From JACDAV01 sp964626755 (GTDB taxonomy: Bacteria > Chloroflexota > Limnocylindria > Limnocylindrales > CSP1-4), in contig CAZVGO010000050.1 of NCBI GenBank assembly GCA_964626755.1, forward strand, positions 62,001 through 126,000: a DNA stretch of 64,000 bases, read 5' to 3'. Numbering within the stretch: position 1 is the stretch's first letter; every line of letters begins with the position of its first letter. A model generated the notes under the pieces. It searched no databases and was not told the origin of the DNA. It was given only the letters and a program-made list of their open reading frames with translations. A program made the position numbers and the translations under genes. This document shows positions 53,429-61,651 of this stretch, piece after piece.

Positions 53429-54889
53429 CTACCCGACCGTCACCGATCGGACCGGCGTCTGGCCAAGGAGGAACTTCTGCCCGTCGGCGTAGCCGATCGA
53501 CTGGACCCGGTAATACCAGGTCCCGGCGTCGGCGGTCTCGTCGACGAACTGGGTGATCTCACCGTTCTCGAAGACCGCGATCACCTCGCTGCCCTCGGTG
53601 CCCGGCAGGTACGACGGGTTCGGATTGCGCGACCGAACGACCTTGTAGAAGGTGAACTGCTCGGCCGTGCACTGCTCCCAGTGGAGGACGACGCCCTCGC
53701 CGGTCGCGTCCACCTCGAAGCCCATGACGCTGGGCTCCGGGAGCGGCTCCGGCTCGGAGGCCGGCGTCTCGATCCCCTTGAGGGCGCTCGCGGCGAGGAC
53801 CTTGTAGCCCTCTTCGAGTGCCCGGAGGCAGAAGACGCGGTAGAAGATCTTCCGGCCCGGGCCGATCTCCTCGTCGAAGACCGCCGTGCCGCCATCCGGT
53901 CCGACCGCCGCCACGACGCTGTCGTGGTCGCCGAGCGGCCAGGTGGCCTTGGCGTCCTTCGAGCGGACGACCTTGTAGAGGAAGTCGCCGTCGACCTTGC
54001 ACGCGGTCCAGTCGACGTACGGGACGCCTTCCTTGATCGACACGGCCAGGCCGAGGACGGCGATCTGCGGCTTCGGCGTTGGCTCCGGCTTCGGCTTGGG
54101 GGTGGTCACGTCTTCGACGCCGCTCCGGCAGGCGATGTACGTCACGCCCTCGACGGTTGCGATCCCGAAGACGCGGTAGAAGAGCTTCTTGCCTGCGGGG
54201 GCCTTGGTGTCGACGAACCGGGTCTTGCCCGCGATCTCGACGGCGCCGACGAGCGTGTCATGGGGGCCTCGCGGATAGGCCACGGTCGAGTCGGTCGATC
54301 GAACGATCTTGTAGGCCACGAAATCGGCCGGGTCGCAGGCGCTCCACTCGACGACGACGCGTCCGTCGTTCAGGCCGACCCCGATCTCGATTGCCTCGAC
54401 CGCCGGTCGCTCCGGCTTCGGGGTGTCCTCGGCGGGCTGCTCTTCGGCCGGCTTGTCGGCGGGCTCGTCGACCGGCTTGTCGCCATCCGGCTCGTCCGCG
54501 CCCGGCTCGTCCGCGCCCGGCTCGTCCGCGCCCGGCTTGTCGCCGTCCGGCTCGTCCGCGCCCGGCTTGTCGCCGTCCGGCTCGCCGTCCTCGAGGGCCG
54601 TCTGGACCGTCGCGCCGTCGCTGCCCGCCCCGCCGCCCGGGACGTCATCCGTCCGGAGCGAGGCTCCCAGCGCCAGGGCCGTGACCAGGAACGCCCCGAG
54701 GACCGCGCCGGGCAGCGAAACGCCCAGCCGCCTGCTCGTTCCGTGATGGCTGATCGGCCGGGTGCGATCCTCGAGAAGCTCGGCCTCGTCGGCGATCGCC
54801 GCCGGGGCCGCTGCGGGAGCGGGCACGACCTGTGCGGCTGCGCTCTTCCGGGCGCGGCGCCGAGATCGGGTCCTGGGAGTGCCGTCCAT
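53429..54889 (-). CDS. Membrane-anchored protein with three FN3-like modules
   Basis: 486 aa, ATG 54889 (an ATG at 54964 in the same frame is less likely). Basic N-terminus, one helix (SLPGAVLGAFLVTALALGASL, ~58-78), an Asp/Glu/Lys/Pro repeat region (GADEPDGDKP type), and three modules with WSACDPADFVAYKIVRSTDS, WTACKVDGDFLYKVVRSKDA and WEQCTAEQFTFYKVVRSRNP. The same module type is in the FecR-like protein. It is separated from the sigma gene by 110 nt on the same strand and may be a target of that sigma factor. Confidence 0.75.
   Translation of the reverse strand: MDGTPRTRSRRRARKSAAAQVVPAPAAAPAAIADEAELLEDRTRPISHHGTSRRLGVSLPGAVLGAFLVTALALGASLRTDDVPGGGAGSDGATVQTALEDGEPDGDKPGADEPDGDKPGADEPGADEPGADEPDGDKPVDEPADKPAEEQPAEDTPKPERPAVEAIEIGVGLNDGRVVVEWSACDPADFVAYKIVRSTDSTVAYPRGPHDTLVGAVEIAGKTRFVDTKAPAGKKLFYRVFGIATVEGVTYIACRSGVEDVTTPKPKPEPTPKPQIAVLGLAVSIKEGVPYVDWTACKVDGDFLYKVVRSKDAKATWPLGDHDSVVAAVGPDGGTAVFDEEIGPGRKIFYRVFCLRALEEGYKVLAASALKGIETPASEPEPLPEPSVMGFEVDATGEGVVLHWEQCTAEQFTFYKVVRSRNPNPSYLPGTEGSEVIAVFENGEITQFVDETADAGTWYYRVQSIGYADGQKFLLGQTPVRSVTVG
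54480..54590 (-). repeat. 15-bp imperfect repeat encoding GADEP/DGDKP
   Basis: Repeated GCGCCCGGCTCGTCC-like 15-mers (plus-strand reading), encoding the acidic Pro-rich spacer of the FN3-like protein. Confidence 0.75.
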
Positions 54890-55128
54890 CCTGCTCGTGT
54901 CTCCGAAGCCGTCGATTGCGGCCAGGGGCGATATAAGCCCGGCCGATGAGTCCGACAGAGACACAACGGCCGGCGGGCGCCCCGATTACGAGCGCTGGAC
55001 AAGCGAAGGTCCGGTCGACGGGCGGCCGGAGGTACCAGCCGGCCCTCGGGCGGTCTGGCCGACCACCGGCGAAGCTGCCGCTACCATTACTCAGACCTCG
55101 CCGTGCGCGGCCTGACGGAGGACCAGCG

Positions 55129-56121
55129 ATGACCGACCCGATCGCCCTCGACCCTGTGCTCAGCCCCGCTGAGCGGAGCCGCCTGCCGTTCAACGAGGAA
55201 GGCCGCTCCCAAGACGAGCGGTTCGCGCTGTTCGAGGCGCATGTAACGGGCGGCGGCAAGGTCGAGGCCGTCGACTGGATGCCGGACGAGTACCGGACGA
55301 GCGTCCTGCGGTTCGTCGAGATGCACGCGAACAGCGAGCTGATGGGCGTCCTCCCGGAGCGCGAGTGGATCATGCGAGCGCCGACGCTCCGCCGGAAGCT
55401 CGCCCTCACCGCGAAGGTCCAGGACGAGGTTGGACATGCCCAGCTGCTGTATCGGGTCGCGGAGGACCTGGGCAAGCCGCGCGAGGCGATGTTCGACGAC
55501 CTGCTCGCCGGCAAGACGAAGTTCCACAACGTCTTCCACTACCCGACCCGGTCGTGGGCGGACGTCGGCGTCATCGCCTGGCTGGTCGACGCCGCGGCGA
55601 TCGTTGCCCAGCAGGCGCTTCGGGACTCGAGCTACGGGCCGTATGCCCGGACGATGCGCAAGATCTGCTGGGAGGAATCGGTCCATATCATGCACGGCCG
55701 CGACGTCGTCGTGACGATGGCCAACGGCACGGATGAGCAGCGGGCGATGATTCAGGAGGCTCTCGACCGGTGGTGGGGGCCGCTCATGCAGATGCATGGG
55801 CCGCGGAGCGACCGGGCGAAGGACCGCGACATCCACTGGCGGATCAAGGCGAAGACCTCCGAGGAGCTCCGCCAGGAGTTCCTGTCGATCTACGTACCGC
55901 GGGTCTGGGAGCTCGGCCTGACCCTGCCGGACCCGGAGCTTCGGCTCGACGAAGCGGCGGGTCAGTGGCGCTACACCGAGCCGGACTGGCAGGAGCTCCG
56001 GACGGTCGTTACGAACCATGGCCCGAAGAGCGAGGAGCGCCTCGAGTTCCGGCGGCTCAACCGTGAGGAGACCCGCTGGGTCCGGGACGCCCTCCTCGCA
56101 GCTCCGACCGCCGCCGCATGA
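55129..56121 (+). CDS. paaA: Phenylacetyl-CoA epoxidase catalytic subunit PaaA
   Basis: 330 aa, ATG 55129 with GGAGG 7 nt upstream; TACCAT at 55082-55087 is a possible -10. Ferritin-like di-iron fold with DEVGHAQLLYRVAEDLG and KICWEESVHIMHGRDVV carrying the metal ligands. PaaA epoxidises the ring of phenylacetyl-CoA with O2, in complex with PaaC and PaaB. First gene of a tightly overlapped paaABCD set. Confidence 0.94.
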   Translation: MTDPIALDPVLSPAERSRLPFNEEGRSQDERFALFEAHVTGGGKVEAVDWMPDEYRTSVLRFVEMHANSELMGVLPEREWIMRAPTLRRKLALTAKVQDEVGHAQLLYRVAEDLGKPREAMFDDLLAGKTKFHNVFHYPTRSWADVGVIAWLVDAAAIVAQQALRDSSYGPYARTMRKICWEESVHIMHGRDVVVTMANGTDEQRAMIQEALDRWWGPLMQMHGPRSDRAKDRDIHWRIKAKTSEELRQEFLSIYVPRVWELGLTLPDPELRLDEAAGQWRYTEPDWQELRTVVTNHGPKSEERLEFRRLNREETRWVRDALLAAPTAAA

Positions 56122-56480
56122 CCGACTCGCCGCCCCCGGACAGGCCGTCAGCCGAGGCTCCAGACGGCAGGACGCTCGAGCCATGGGAGGTCTTCCGCCG
56201 GGACAAGGAAGGCGACCCGATGCGCCACGGCGGGAGCGTCATGGCGCCCGACGCGGAGCTGGCCGTCCACTACGCCCGCGAGATGTACGGCCGCCGCCAG
56301 GAGAGCGACCGGTTGTGGGTCGTCCGGCGGTCCGACATCCACGACCTCGACGACATCGACCTCCTCCAGCCGCCGCTGGACCGATCGTTCAAGAAGCCCG
56401 GCGGCTACGTCATGCGCGACAAGCTTGCCGCCGCCCGGGAGCGCTCCGGCAAGGCGAAGCCGAAGCCTCGGTCGGGATGA
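56118..56480 (+). CDS. paaB: Phenylacetyl-CoA epoxidase subunit PaaB
   Basis: 120 aa, ATGA overlap with paaA. LEPWEVFRRDKEGDPMRHGGSVMAPDAELAVHYARE is the PaaB signature, and YVMRDKLAAARERS ends it. A small bridging subunit of the epoxidase complex. Its stop overlaps the paaC start (ATGA). Confidence 0.92.
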   Translation: MTDSPPPDRPSAEAPDGRTLEPWEVFRRDKEGDPMRHGGSVMAPDAELAVHYAREMYGRRQESDRLWVVRRSDIHDLDDIDLLQPPLDRSFKKPGGYVMRDKLAAARERSGKAKPKPRSG

Positions 56481-57262
56481 CGGCAACCGCCGAGGAGCTC
56501 CTCCCCGCGACGCGCAACGCGCTCTCGTTGCTCCTGCTCGCGATGGCCGACGACGAGTTCGTCATCGGTTTCAGCGACTCCGAGTGGACGGGCATCGCCC
56601 CGCTCCTCGAGGAAGACGTCGCGATGAGCTCGCTCGCCCAGGACGAGTTGGGTCATGCGCAGGCGCTCTATCGGCTCCTCGCCGAGCTCGTCGATGACGG
56701 GCGCGATGCGGACGCGATCGCCTTCGACCGCCCGCCCGAGGGCTACTACCACGCCCGGCTCCTCGACCACCCGCGGGGCGACTGGGCGAACACGATCGCC
56801 CGGCGCTTCCTGTACGACACGGCCGACTCGATCCGGCTCGAGGCGCTCGCGGCAGGTTCGTGGGCCCCCCTCGCGGAGCTCGTCGGCAAGATCCGCCGCG
56901 AGGAGCGCTACCATCTCCTCCACGTCGGGGCGTGGTTCGGGCGGCTCGCGACCGCGCCCGGCGAGCCGCGCCGGCGGCTGCTCGAGGCGCTCGAGCGGAT
57001 GGGTCCGGACGCCGCCACGGTCCTGGCCCCGCTGCCCGACGAGCAGAGCCTCGTCCTGGCGGGCATCTCCGACGCGGCCTCGGACGAGCTCGAGGCCCGC
57101 TGGCAAGCGAGGATCCGCCCGGTGTTCGAACGGCACGATCTCCCGATGCCGCCGGCCGGCGCGGATCCCGGCAGCAGCCGGACCAATCACTCGGACGCCT
57201 TCCGCTGGCTCCACGGCGAGTTCACGGCCGTCCGGCGCCTCGATCGCGAGGCGACCTGGTGA
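56477..57262 (+). CDS. paaC: Phenylacetyl-CoA epoxidase subunit PaaC
   Basis: 261 aa. A ferritin-like structural partner of PaaA: LLAMADDEFVIGFSDSEWTGIAPLLEEDVA, AQDELGHAQALYRLLAEL, and KIRREERYHLLHVGAWF. It lacks the catalytic role of PaaA but is needed for the complex. The stop overlaps paaD (GTGA). Confidence 0.93.
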   Translation: MTATAEELLPATRNALSLLLLAMADDEFVIGFSDSEWTGIAPLLEEDVAMSSLAQDELGHAQALYRLLAELVDDGRDADAIAFDRPPEGYYHARLLDHPRGDWANTIARRFLYDTADSIRLEALAAGSWAPLAELVGKIRREERYHLLHVGAWFGRLATAPGEPRRRLLEALERMGPDAATVLAPLPDEQSLVLAGISDAASDELEARWQARIRPVFERHDLPMPPAGADPGSSRTNHSDAFRWLHGEFTAVRRLDREATW

Positions 57263-57720
57263 TCGCATCGGTCGACGAGGCCACCGTCCGCGCCGCCCTC
57301 GGCGAGGTCCCGGACCCCGAGATCCCGGTCGTCTCGGTCGTCGATCTCGGCATGGTCGAGGCGGTCGACGTCACCGAGCGCTCAATTCGCGTGGAGGTCC
57401 TGCCGACGTTCGTCGGCTGTCCGGCCATCGACCTGATACGAGACGCCGTCGCCGCCCGCCTCGAGTCGTTCGGGCGACCGGTCGAGGTCGACGTCTCGTT
57501 CCGCGTCCCGTGGACGTCGGACCGGATCACCCGGGCGGGGCGCGAGAAGCTGCGACGATCCGGTTTCGCCCCGCCGGCCACCGAGGCCTCCGAGGTCCGG
57601 TGCCCCTATTGCGCCTCGGATCGGGTTGCCCTCGACAACCTGTTTGGTCCCACCCAGTGCCGGTCGCTCTACTACTGCCGCGCCTGCCGCCAGCCGTTCG
57701 AGCAGTTCAAGGCGGTCTGA
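57259..57720 (+). CDS. paaD: PaaD, MIP18-type Fe-S assembly factor for the epoxidase
   Basis: 153 aa from GTG 57259. N-terminal MIP18/DUF59 domain (EVPDPEIPVVSVVDLGMVEAV, TFVGCPAIDLIRD) and a C-terminal zinc ribbon (RCPYCASDR, YYCRACRQPFEQFK). PaaD is needed to mature PaaE. No paaE reductase is in the window, so the electron donor is encoded elsewhere or differs. Confidence 0.93.
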   Translation: MIASVDEATVRAALGEVPDPEIPVVSVVDLGMVEAVDVTERSIRVEVLPTFVGCPAIDLIRDAVAARLESFGRPVEVDVSFRVPWTSDRITRAGREKLRRSGFAPPATEASEVRCPYCASDRVALDNLFGPTQCRSLYYCRACRQPFEQFKAV

Positions 57721-57726
57721 CCGGTC

Positions 57727-58869
57727 GTGCCGAAGGAGCTGGTCGGCATCGTCGGGGCCGGCACGATGGGCGCCGGCATTGCCCAGGTTGCGCTCGAGAA
57801 CGGCCACGAGGTCGTCGTCCACGACCTCGATCAGGAAGCGATCGAGCGGGGCCGGGCGCGGATCCGCGACGGCCTCGGGCGGCGGGCCGCCAAGCTCGGG
57901 CTGGACCCGGACAGCGTCGACGACTGGGTCGACGGCCGGCTGGCCAACCTGCGGGAGGCGGAGACCCTCGCGCTCCTCGGGGCGGAGGTCGACGTCGCGA
58001 TCGAGGCCGCGCTCGAAGACCTGGAGTTGAAGCGGGACATCTTTCGGGCACTCGATGCGGCAGCCGACCCGGACGCGATCCTCGCGACGAACACGAGCGC
58101 GCTGTCGGTCGCGGCGATCGCCGCGGCCGTTCGCTCGCCGGGACGGGTCGTCGGGCTCCACTTCTTCAACCCGGCGCCGGTCATGGCGCTCGTCGAGGTG
58201 GTGCTCGGCCCGGCCACGGATCCGGCGATCGCCGACAGGGCGGTGGGGCTCGTCGAGGGCTGGGGAAAGACCGCCGTCCGCTGCGCCGACTCGCCGGGTT
58301 TCATCGTCAACCGGGTGAACCGGCCGTTCACGATCGAGGCGCTCCGGATGCTCGAGTCCGGCGAGGCGTCCGTCGAGGCGGTGGACGGGGCGATGCGGGC
58401 GGCCGGCTACCCGATGGGCCCCTTCGAGCTGATGGACCACGTGGGGCTAGACGTCAACCTCGCCGCGGCGCGGGGGGTATGGGAGGGCCTCGGCCAGCCG
58501 GACCGGCTGCGGCCATCGCAGATCCAGGAGCGGCTTGTCGAGGCCGGCCGGCTCGGGCGCAAGACGGGCGAGGGCTTCTACCGCTGGCGGGACGGCCGGC
58601 GAGCCGAGCCGGCGGACGCGTTCGCGGCACTCCCCGCCGATCGCCTCGGGGCGGATGCGATCGCCGACCGGATCCGCCTGTGCGTCATCAACGAGGCCTG
58701 GCACGCGCTGGGTGACGGCGTGGCGACGGCCGGCGACATCGACCTCGCGCTGCGCCTGGGGGCAGCGCATCCGGCGGGCCCGTTCGAGCTCGGGGAGCAG
58801 TGGGGCGGGACTCGTGCCCTCCGGGACCGGCTTGGAAGCGAGGCTGCGCCGAAGCTGCGCGCGGGCTGA
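57727..58869 (+). CDS. paaH: 3-hydroxyacyl-CoA dehydrogenase (PaaH-like)
   Basis: 380 aa from GTG 57727, 6 nt after paaD. NAD fold GIVGAGTMGAGIAQVALENGH; catalytic His in LHFFNPAPVMALVEVV; signature DSPGFIVNRVNRPFTIEALRM. Two C-terminal dimerisation domains are present (FELMDHVGLDVN, then AAHPAGPFELGEQWGG). It oxidises 3-hydroxyadipyl-CoA in this pathway. Confidence 0.9.
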   Translation: MPKELVGIVGAGTMGAGIAQVALENGHEVVVHDLDQEAIERGRARIRDGLGRRAAKLGLDPDSVDDWVDGRLANLREAETLALLGAEVDVAIEAALEDLELKRDIFRALDAAADPDAILATNTSALSVAAIAAAVRSPGRVVGLHFFNPAPVMALVEVVLGPATDPAIADRAVGLVEGWGKTAVRCADSPGFIVNRVNRPFTIEALRMLESGEASVEAVDGAMRAAGYPMGPFELMDHVGLDVNLAAARGVWEGLGQPDRLRPSQIQERLVEAGRLGRKTGEGFYRWRDGRRAEPADAFAALPADRLGADAIADRIRLCVINEAWHALGDGVATAGDIDLALRLGAAHPAGPFELGEQWGGTRALRDRLGSEAAPKLRAG

Positions 58870-58923
58870 TCCGCTCCCGCTACGATGGAGACGTCGGCAG
58901 CCCAACCGGCGAGAGAGGAAGAG

Positions 58924-59511
58924 ATGGCCGTTCGATCCCCGCGCGCGCCGGGTGCGATCGTCCTGATTCTGGTCGCGATCGCTTCCTGCGGCGGCCCCGC
59001 GTCCGGCAGTCCCGCGGCGTCGACAGCCGCCACCCGGGCGGCCTCGAGCGCAACGCCAGCCCCGGCGGCCACGCCGACCACCGCGGGCCCGCTGGAGGAT
59101 CTCGTCCCGGACGAGGTTGGTGGGGTCCGGCTCGTGAAGACGACCGTCCACGGCGCGGATCTCGGGGAGCTCGATCCGCAGGAGGCAGCCAACTACGCCA
59201 GCGTCCTCGAGAACGTCGACGGGCCGCTGGAAGCGTTCACCGCCGTAAGCGCAGCCGGCGACGGGATCGCGATCGCCGCCTGGCGGGTGGAGGGGACGGA
59301 AGGGGGCCAGCTCGGGGACGCATTCATCGGGTTCATCCAGGGTTTGGGAGAGGCTCCGGTTGAGGACATAGGGATCGGGGCAAAGGAGGTGAAGCGGGTC
59401 ACGCCTGCCGACACCACCCCGATCCACATCTACGTCACGGGCGAGGTGATGTTCGTCGTCCAGATCGCGGACCCGACCCTCCTCGAGGAGGCCTTCGCCG
59501 CGCTGCCCTGA
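58924..59511 (+). CDS. Small lipoprotein of unknown function
   Basis: 195 aa, ATG 58924 with AGAGGAAGAG upstream and -10 TACGAT at 58881-58886; the ATG at 58885 lies inside the -10 and is rejected. Lipobox IASC, Ala/Ser/Thr/Pro linker, then a compact domain VPDEVGGVRLVKTTVHGADLG ending EVMFVVQIADPTLLEEAF. It interrupts the paaH-thiolase pair but has its own promoter. Confidence 0.72.
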   Translation: MAVRSPRAPGAIVLILVAIASCGGPASGSPAASTAATRAASSATPAPAATPTTAGPLEDLVPDEVGGVRLVKTTVHGADLGELDPQEAANYASVLENVDGPLEAFTAVSAAGDGIAIAAWRVEGTEGGQLGDAFIGFIQGLGEAPVEDIGIGAKEVKRVTPADTTPIHIYVTGEVMFVVQIADPTLLEEAFAALP

Positions 59512-59524
59512 GCCGGGCAGGCGC

Positions 59525-59530
59525 TACCAT
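59525..59530 (+). promoter_or_regulatory. Leaderless -10 of the thiolase gene
   Basis: TACCAT, 7 nt before ATG 59538. Confidence 0.52.
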
Positions 59531-59537
59531 CGGGCCT

Positions 59538-60767
59538 ATGAGCCGGGATCTCCATCGTCCCTTCCGCGAGGCATGGATCGTCGACGCCGTCCGGACGCCG
59601 ATCGGGCGCTACGGCGGAGCCCTGTCCACGGTCCGCCCCGACGATCTCGCGGCGGCCGTCGTGCGGGCCGTCGTCGACCGCTCCGGGATCGACCCGTCGC
59701 TCGTCGAGGACGTGATCCTCGGCTGCGCGAACCAGGCCGGCGAAGACAACCGGAACGTCGCCCGCATGGCGGTCCTCCTCGCCGGGCTCCCTGTCGAGGT
59801 CGCCGGCCAGACGGTGAACCGGCTGTGCGGGAGCGGCCTCCAGGCGATCAACTCGGCGGCCCACGCGATCGGTGCGGGCGACGGGGACGTGTTCATCGGG
59901 GGCGGGGTCGAGTCGATGACCCGCGCCCCGTACGTCATGGCCAAGCCGGAGGCGGCGTTCGACCGCGGCAACCGGGAGGCGTACGACACAACCCTCGGCT
60001 GGCGGTTCCTCAACCCGAAGCTTGCCGAGCAGCACTACCCGTACTCGATGGGCGAGACGGCCGAGAACGTCGCCGAGCGCTGGGAGGTTGGCCGGGATCT
60101 CCAGGACGCGTTCGCACTGCGCTCCCACCAGCGGGCGGTGGCGGCGATCGAGGAGGGCCGGTTCGACGACCAGATCGTCCCGATCGCGGTGCCCCAGAAG
60201 AAGGGCGAGCCCGTCATCGTGTCGCGCGACGAGGCGCCCCGAGCCGACACGTCTCCGGAGGCGCTCGCGAAGCTCCGCGCGGCATTTCGCGAGGACGGGA
60301 CGGTGACCGCGGGCAATTCGTCGGGGATCAACGACGGCGCGTCCGCCGTGCTCCTCGTCGAGGCGGCCCGGGCGCGCGAGCTGGGGCTCCGCCCGATGGC
60401 GCGGGTCGTTTCGACGGCCGTCGCCGGGGTCGATCCCGCGGTGATGGGGATCGGGCCGGTCCCGGCCACGAGAAAGGCCCTCGCCCGGGCCGGGCTGACC
60501 GCCGCCGACCTCGACCTCGTCGAGCTGAACGAGGCCTTCGCCAGCCAGTCGATCGTGTGCATCAACGAGCTCGGCCTCGACCCGGACAAGGTCAACGTCG
60601 ACGGTGGGGCGATCGCCCTGGGCCACCCGCTCGGCTCGAGCGGGGGCCGGCTGGTCACGATGCTCGTCCACCAGCTCCGGCGGACCGGTGGCCGGTACGG
60701 GCTGGCCACGATGTGCATCGGGGTGGGGCAGGGGATCGCGACGATCGTCGAGCGGATCGAGGACTAG
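59538..60767 (+). CDS. paaJ: Acetyl-CoA acetyltransferase/3-oxoadipyl-CoA thiolase (PaaJ-like)
   Basis: 409 aa. Nucleophile Cys in VNRLCGSGLQAINSAA, acid-base His in GGAIALGHPLGSSGGR, second Cys in ATMCIGVGQG. LRADTSPEALAKLRAAF-type loop (RADTSPEALAKLRA) and the length fit the 3-oxoadipyl-CoA/beta-ketoadipyl thiolase group. It would complete phenylacetate beta-oxidation to acetyl-CoA and succinyl-CoA. Other beta-ketothiolase roles are possible. Confidence 0.88.
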   Translation: MSRDLHRPFREAWIVDAVRTPIGRYGGALSTVRPDDLAAAVVRAVVDRSGIDPSLVEDVILGCANQAGEDNRNVARMAVLLAGLPVEVAGQTVNRLCGSGLQAINSAAHAIGAGDGDVFIGGGVESMTRAPYVMAKPEAAFDRGNREAYDTTLGWRFLNPKLAEQHYPYSMGETAENVAERWEVGRDLQDAFALRSHQRAVAAIEEGRFDDQIVPIAVPQKKGEPVIVSRDEAPRADTSPEALAKLRAAFREDGTVTAGNSSGINDGASAVLLVEAARARELGLRPMARVVSTAVAGVDPAVMGIGPVPATRKALARAGLTAADLDLVELNEAFASQSIVCINELGLDPDKVNVDGGAIALGHPLGSSGGRLVTMLVHQLRRTGGRYGLATMCIGVGQGIATIVERIED

Positions 60768-61173
60768 CGATCGCCGGCACGCCACTGAGAGTGGCCGGTC
60801 CGCGATGAACGCGCAGCCTCCGTGGCCGGCGTGGCCTCCACGGCTCGACTCCCTGCGGGTTCGTGTGGCTCCCGCCACCCGCGGTGGCCCGGCGCGAACC
60901 CGAGAGGCCCGCTGACTCGCCCGGCGTGTCAAATCGCGTCGGGCACGCTCCGTCCGGCCCCCAGGCTGCTGGGCGGGGCCGCTCCCACGCACGCGGACGG
61001 CCAAAGTGACTCGGTGAGCGAGTCACGGCGCCTGGGTTGGAGCGGCGCCGAAGGTACTCCCCGGGGATTTCGGCGCGGGTGCTTGTCGGAATCGGTTGCG
61101 ATGCGTACGATTGGGGGCGACCGGGAGGCCGGTCTGGACCTCGCATTCATCGCCTCCGAAGGAGATCGGCTTC
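60768..61173 (+). other. 406-nt intergenic region with hairpins and a promoter
   Basis: No convincing coding frame on either strand. It holds a GTGACTCG/CGAGTCAC hairpin (61006-61026), a GCGCCGAA/TTCGGCGC hairpin enclosing CCCCGGGG (61045-61076), and the promoter of the A-type carrier gene. The first 200 nt show GC-rich stretches with no clear motif; no tRNA could be folded by eye. Confidence 0.5.
61083..61111 (+). promoter_or_regulatory. Promoter of the A-type Fe-S carrier gene
   Basis: TTGTCG (61083-61088), 17-nt spacer, TACGAT (61106-61111). The transcript would have a leader of about 55 nt with AAGGAG before the ATG. Confidence 0.6.
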
Positions 61174-61554
61174 ATGATCGACCCCCAGCCGACGGTTCTC
61201 AGCCTGACCGATGCCGCGGCGACCAAGCTCCGCGACCTGACGAAGGAAGAGACCAACCCGGACATCGGGCTGCGGGTGTACATCTACAGCGGCGGCTGCT
61301 CCGGCTACCGCTACGGGATGATGCTGGAGGACGCCCCGACCCCGGACGACAAGGTCCTCGAGGCCAACGGCGTCAAGGTCTACGTCGACGGCAACAGCGT
61401 CGCGCTCCTGTCGGGTTCGCAGATCGACTACGTCGACACGCTGATGGGCGCCGGCTTCACGGTGAACAACCCGAACGCCGTCGCGGCCTGTGGCTGCGGC
61501 TCGAGCTTCCGGACCGCGGACGACGCGGGCAGCGCCCGCTCCTGCGCCCACTAA
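61174..61554 (+). CDS. erpA: A-type iron-sulfur cluster insertion protein (ErpA/IscA/HesB)
   Basis: 126 aa, ATG 61174 with AAGGAG 9 nt upstream. Cluster ligands: Cys in YSGGCSGYRYGMM and the C-terminal pair in ACGCGSSF. It passes Fe-S clusters to target enzymes. The region TVNNPNAVAACGCGSSF is typical. Unlinked to the suf genes at 7-10 kb, and its promoter lacks the suf dyad. The C-terminus has an extra ~15 residues ending SCAH. Confidence 0.92.
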   Translation: MIDPQPTVLSLTDAAATKLRDLTKEETNPDIGLRVYIYSGGCSGYRYGMMLEDAPTPDDKVLEANGVKVYVDGNSVALLSGSQIDYVDTLMGAGFTVNNPNAVAACGCGSSFRTADDAGSARSCAH

Positions 61555-61635
61555 CCTCGCACTTCCCCGCCTGACGGAGCCGCCGGACCTCCGGCGGCTT
61601 CTCGATTCACGGCCCACCGGCACCTCCGTCCCGCC

Positions 61636-61641
61636 TAGACT
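61636..61641 (+). promoter_or_regulatory. Putative -10 of the Lon-N gene
   Basis: TAGACT, 10 nt before ATG 61652. Confidence 0.45.
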
Positions 61642-61651
61642 CGGCTGGCCG

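Noticed and set aside
54889..54964. Upstream ATG for the FN3-like protein
   Set aside because: It would place coding sequence over the likely -10 (TATATC on the minus strand) and add residues with no feature; ATG 54889 precedes the basic N-terminus.
60840..60960. Possible tRNA near GGGTTCG
   Set aside because: No complete cloverleaf or anticodon arm could be built by eye; a tRNAscan-SE run would be decisive.
61083..61111. suf-type dyad at the erpA promoter
   Set aside because: Only one partial half-site (TCGGAAT) is present, with no partner at the 9-nt spacing.
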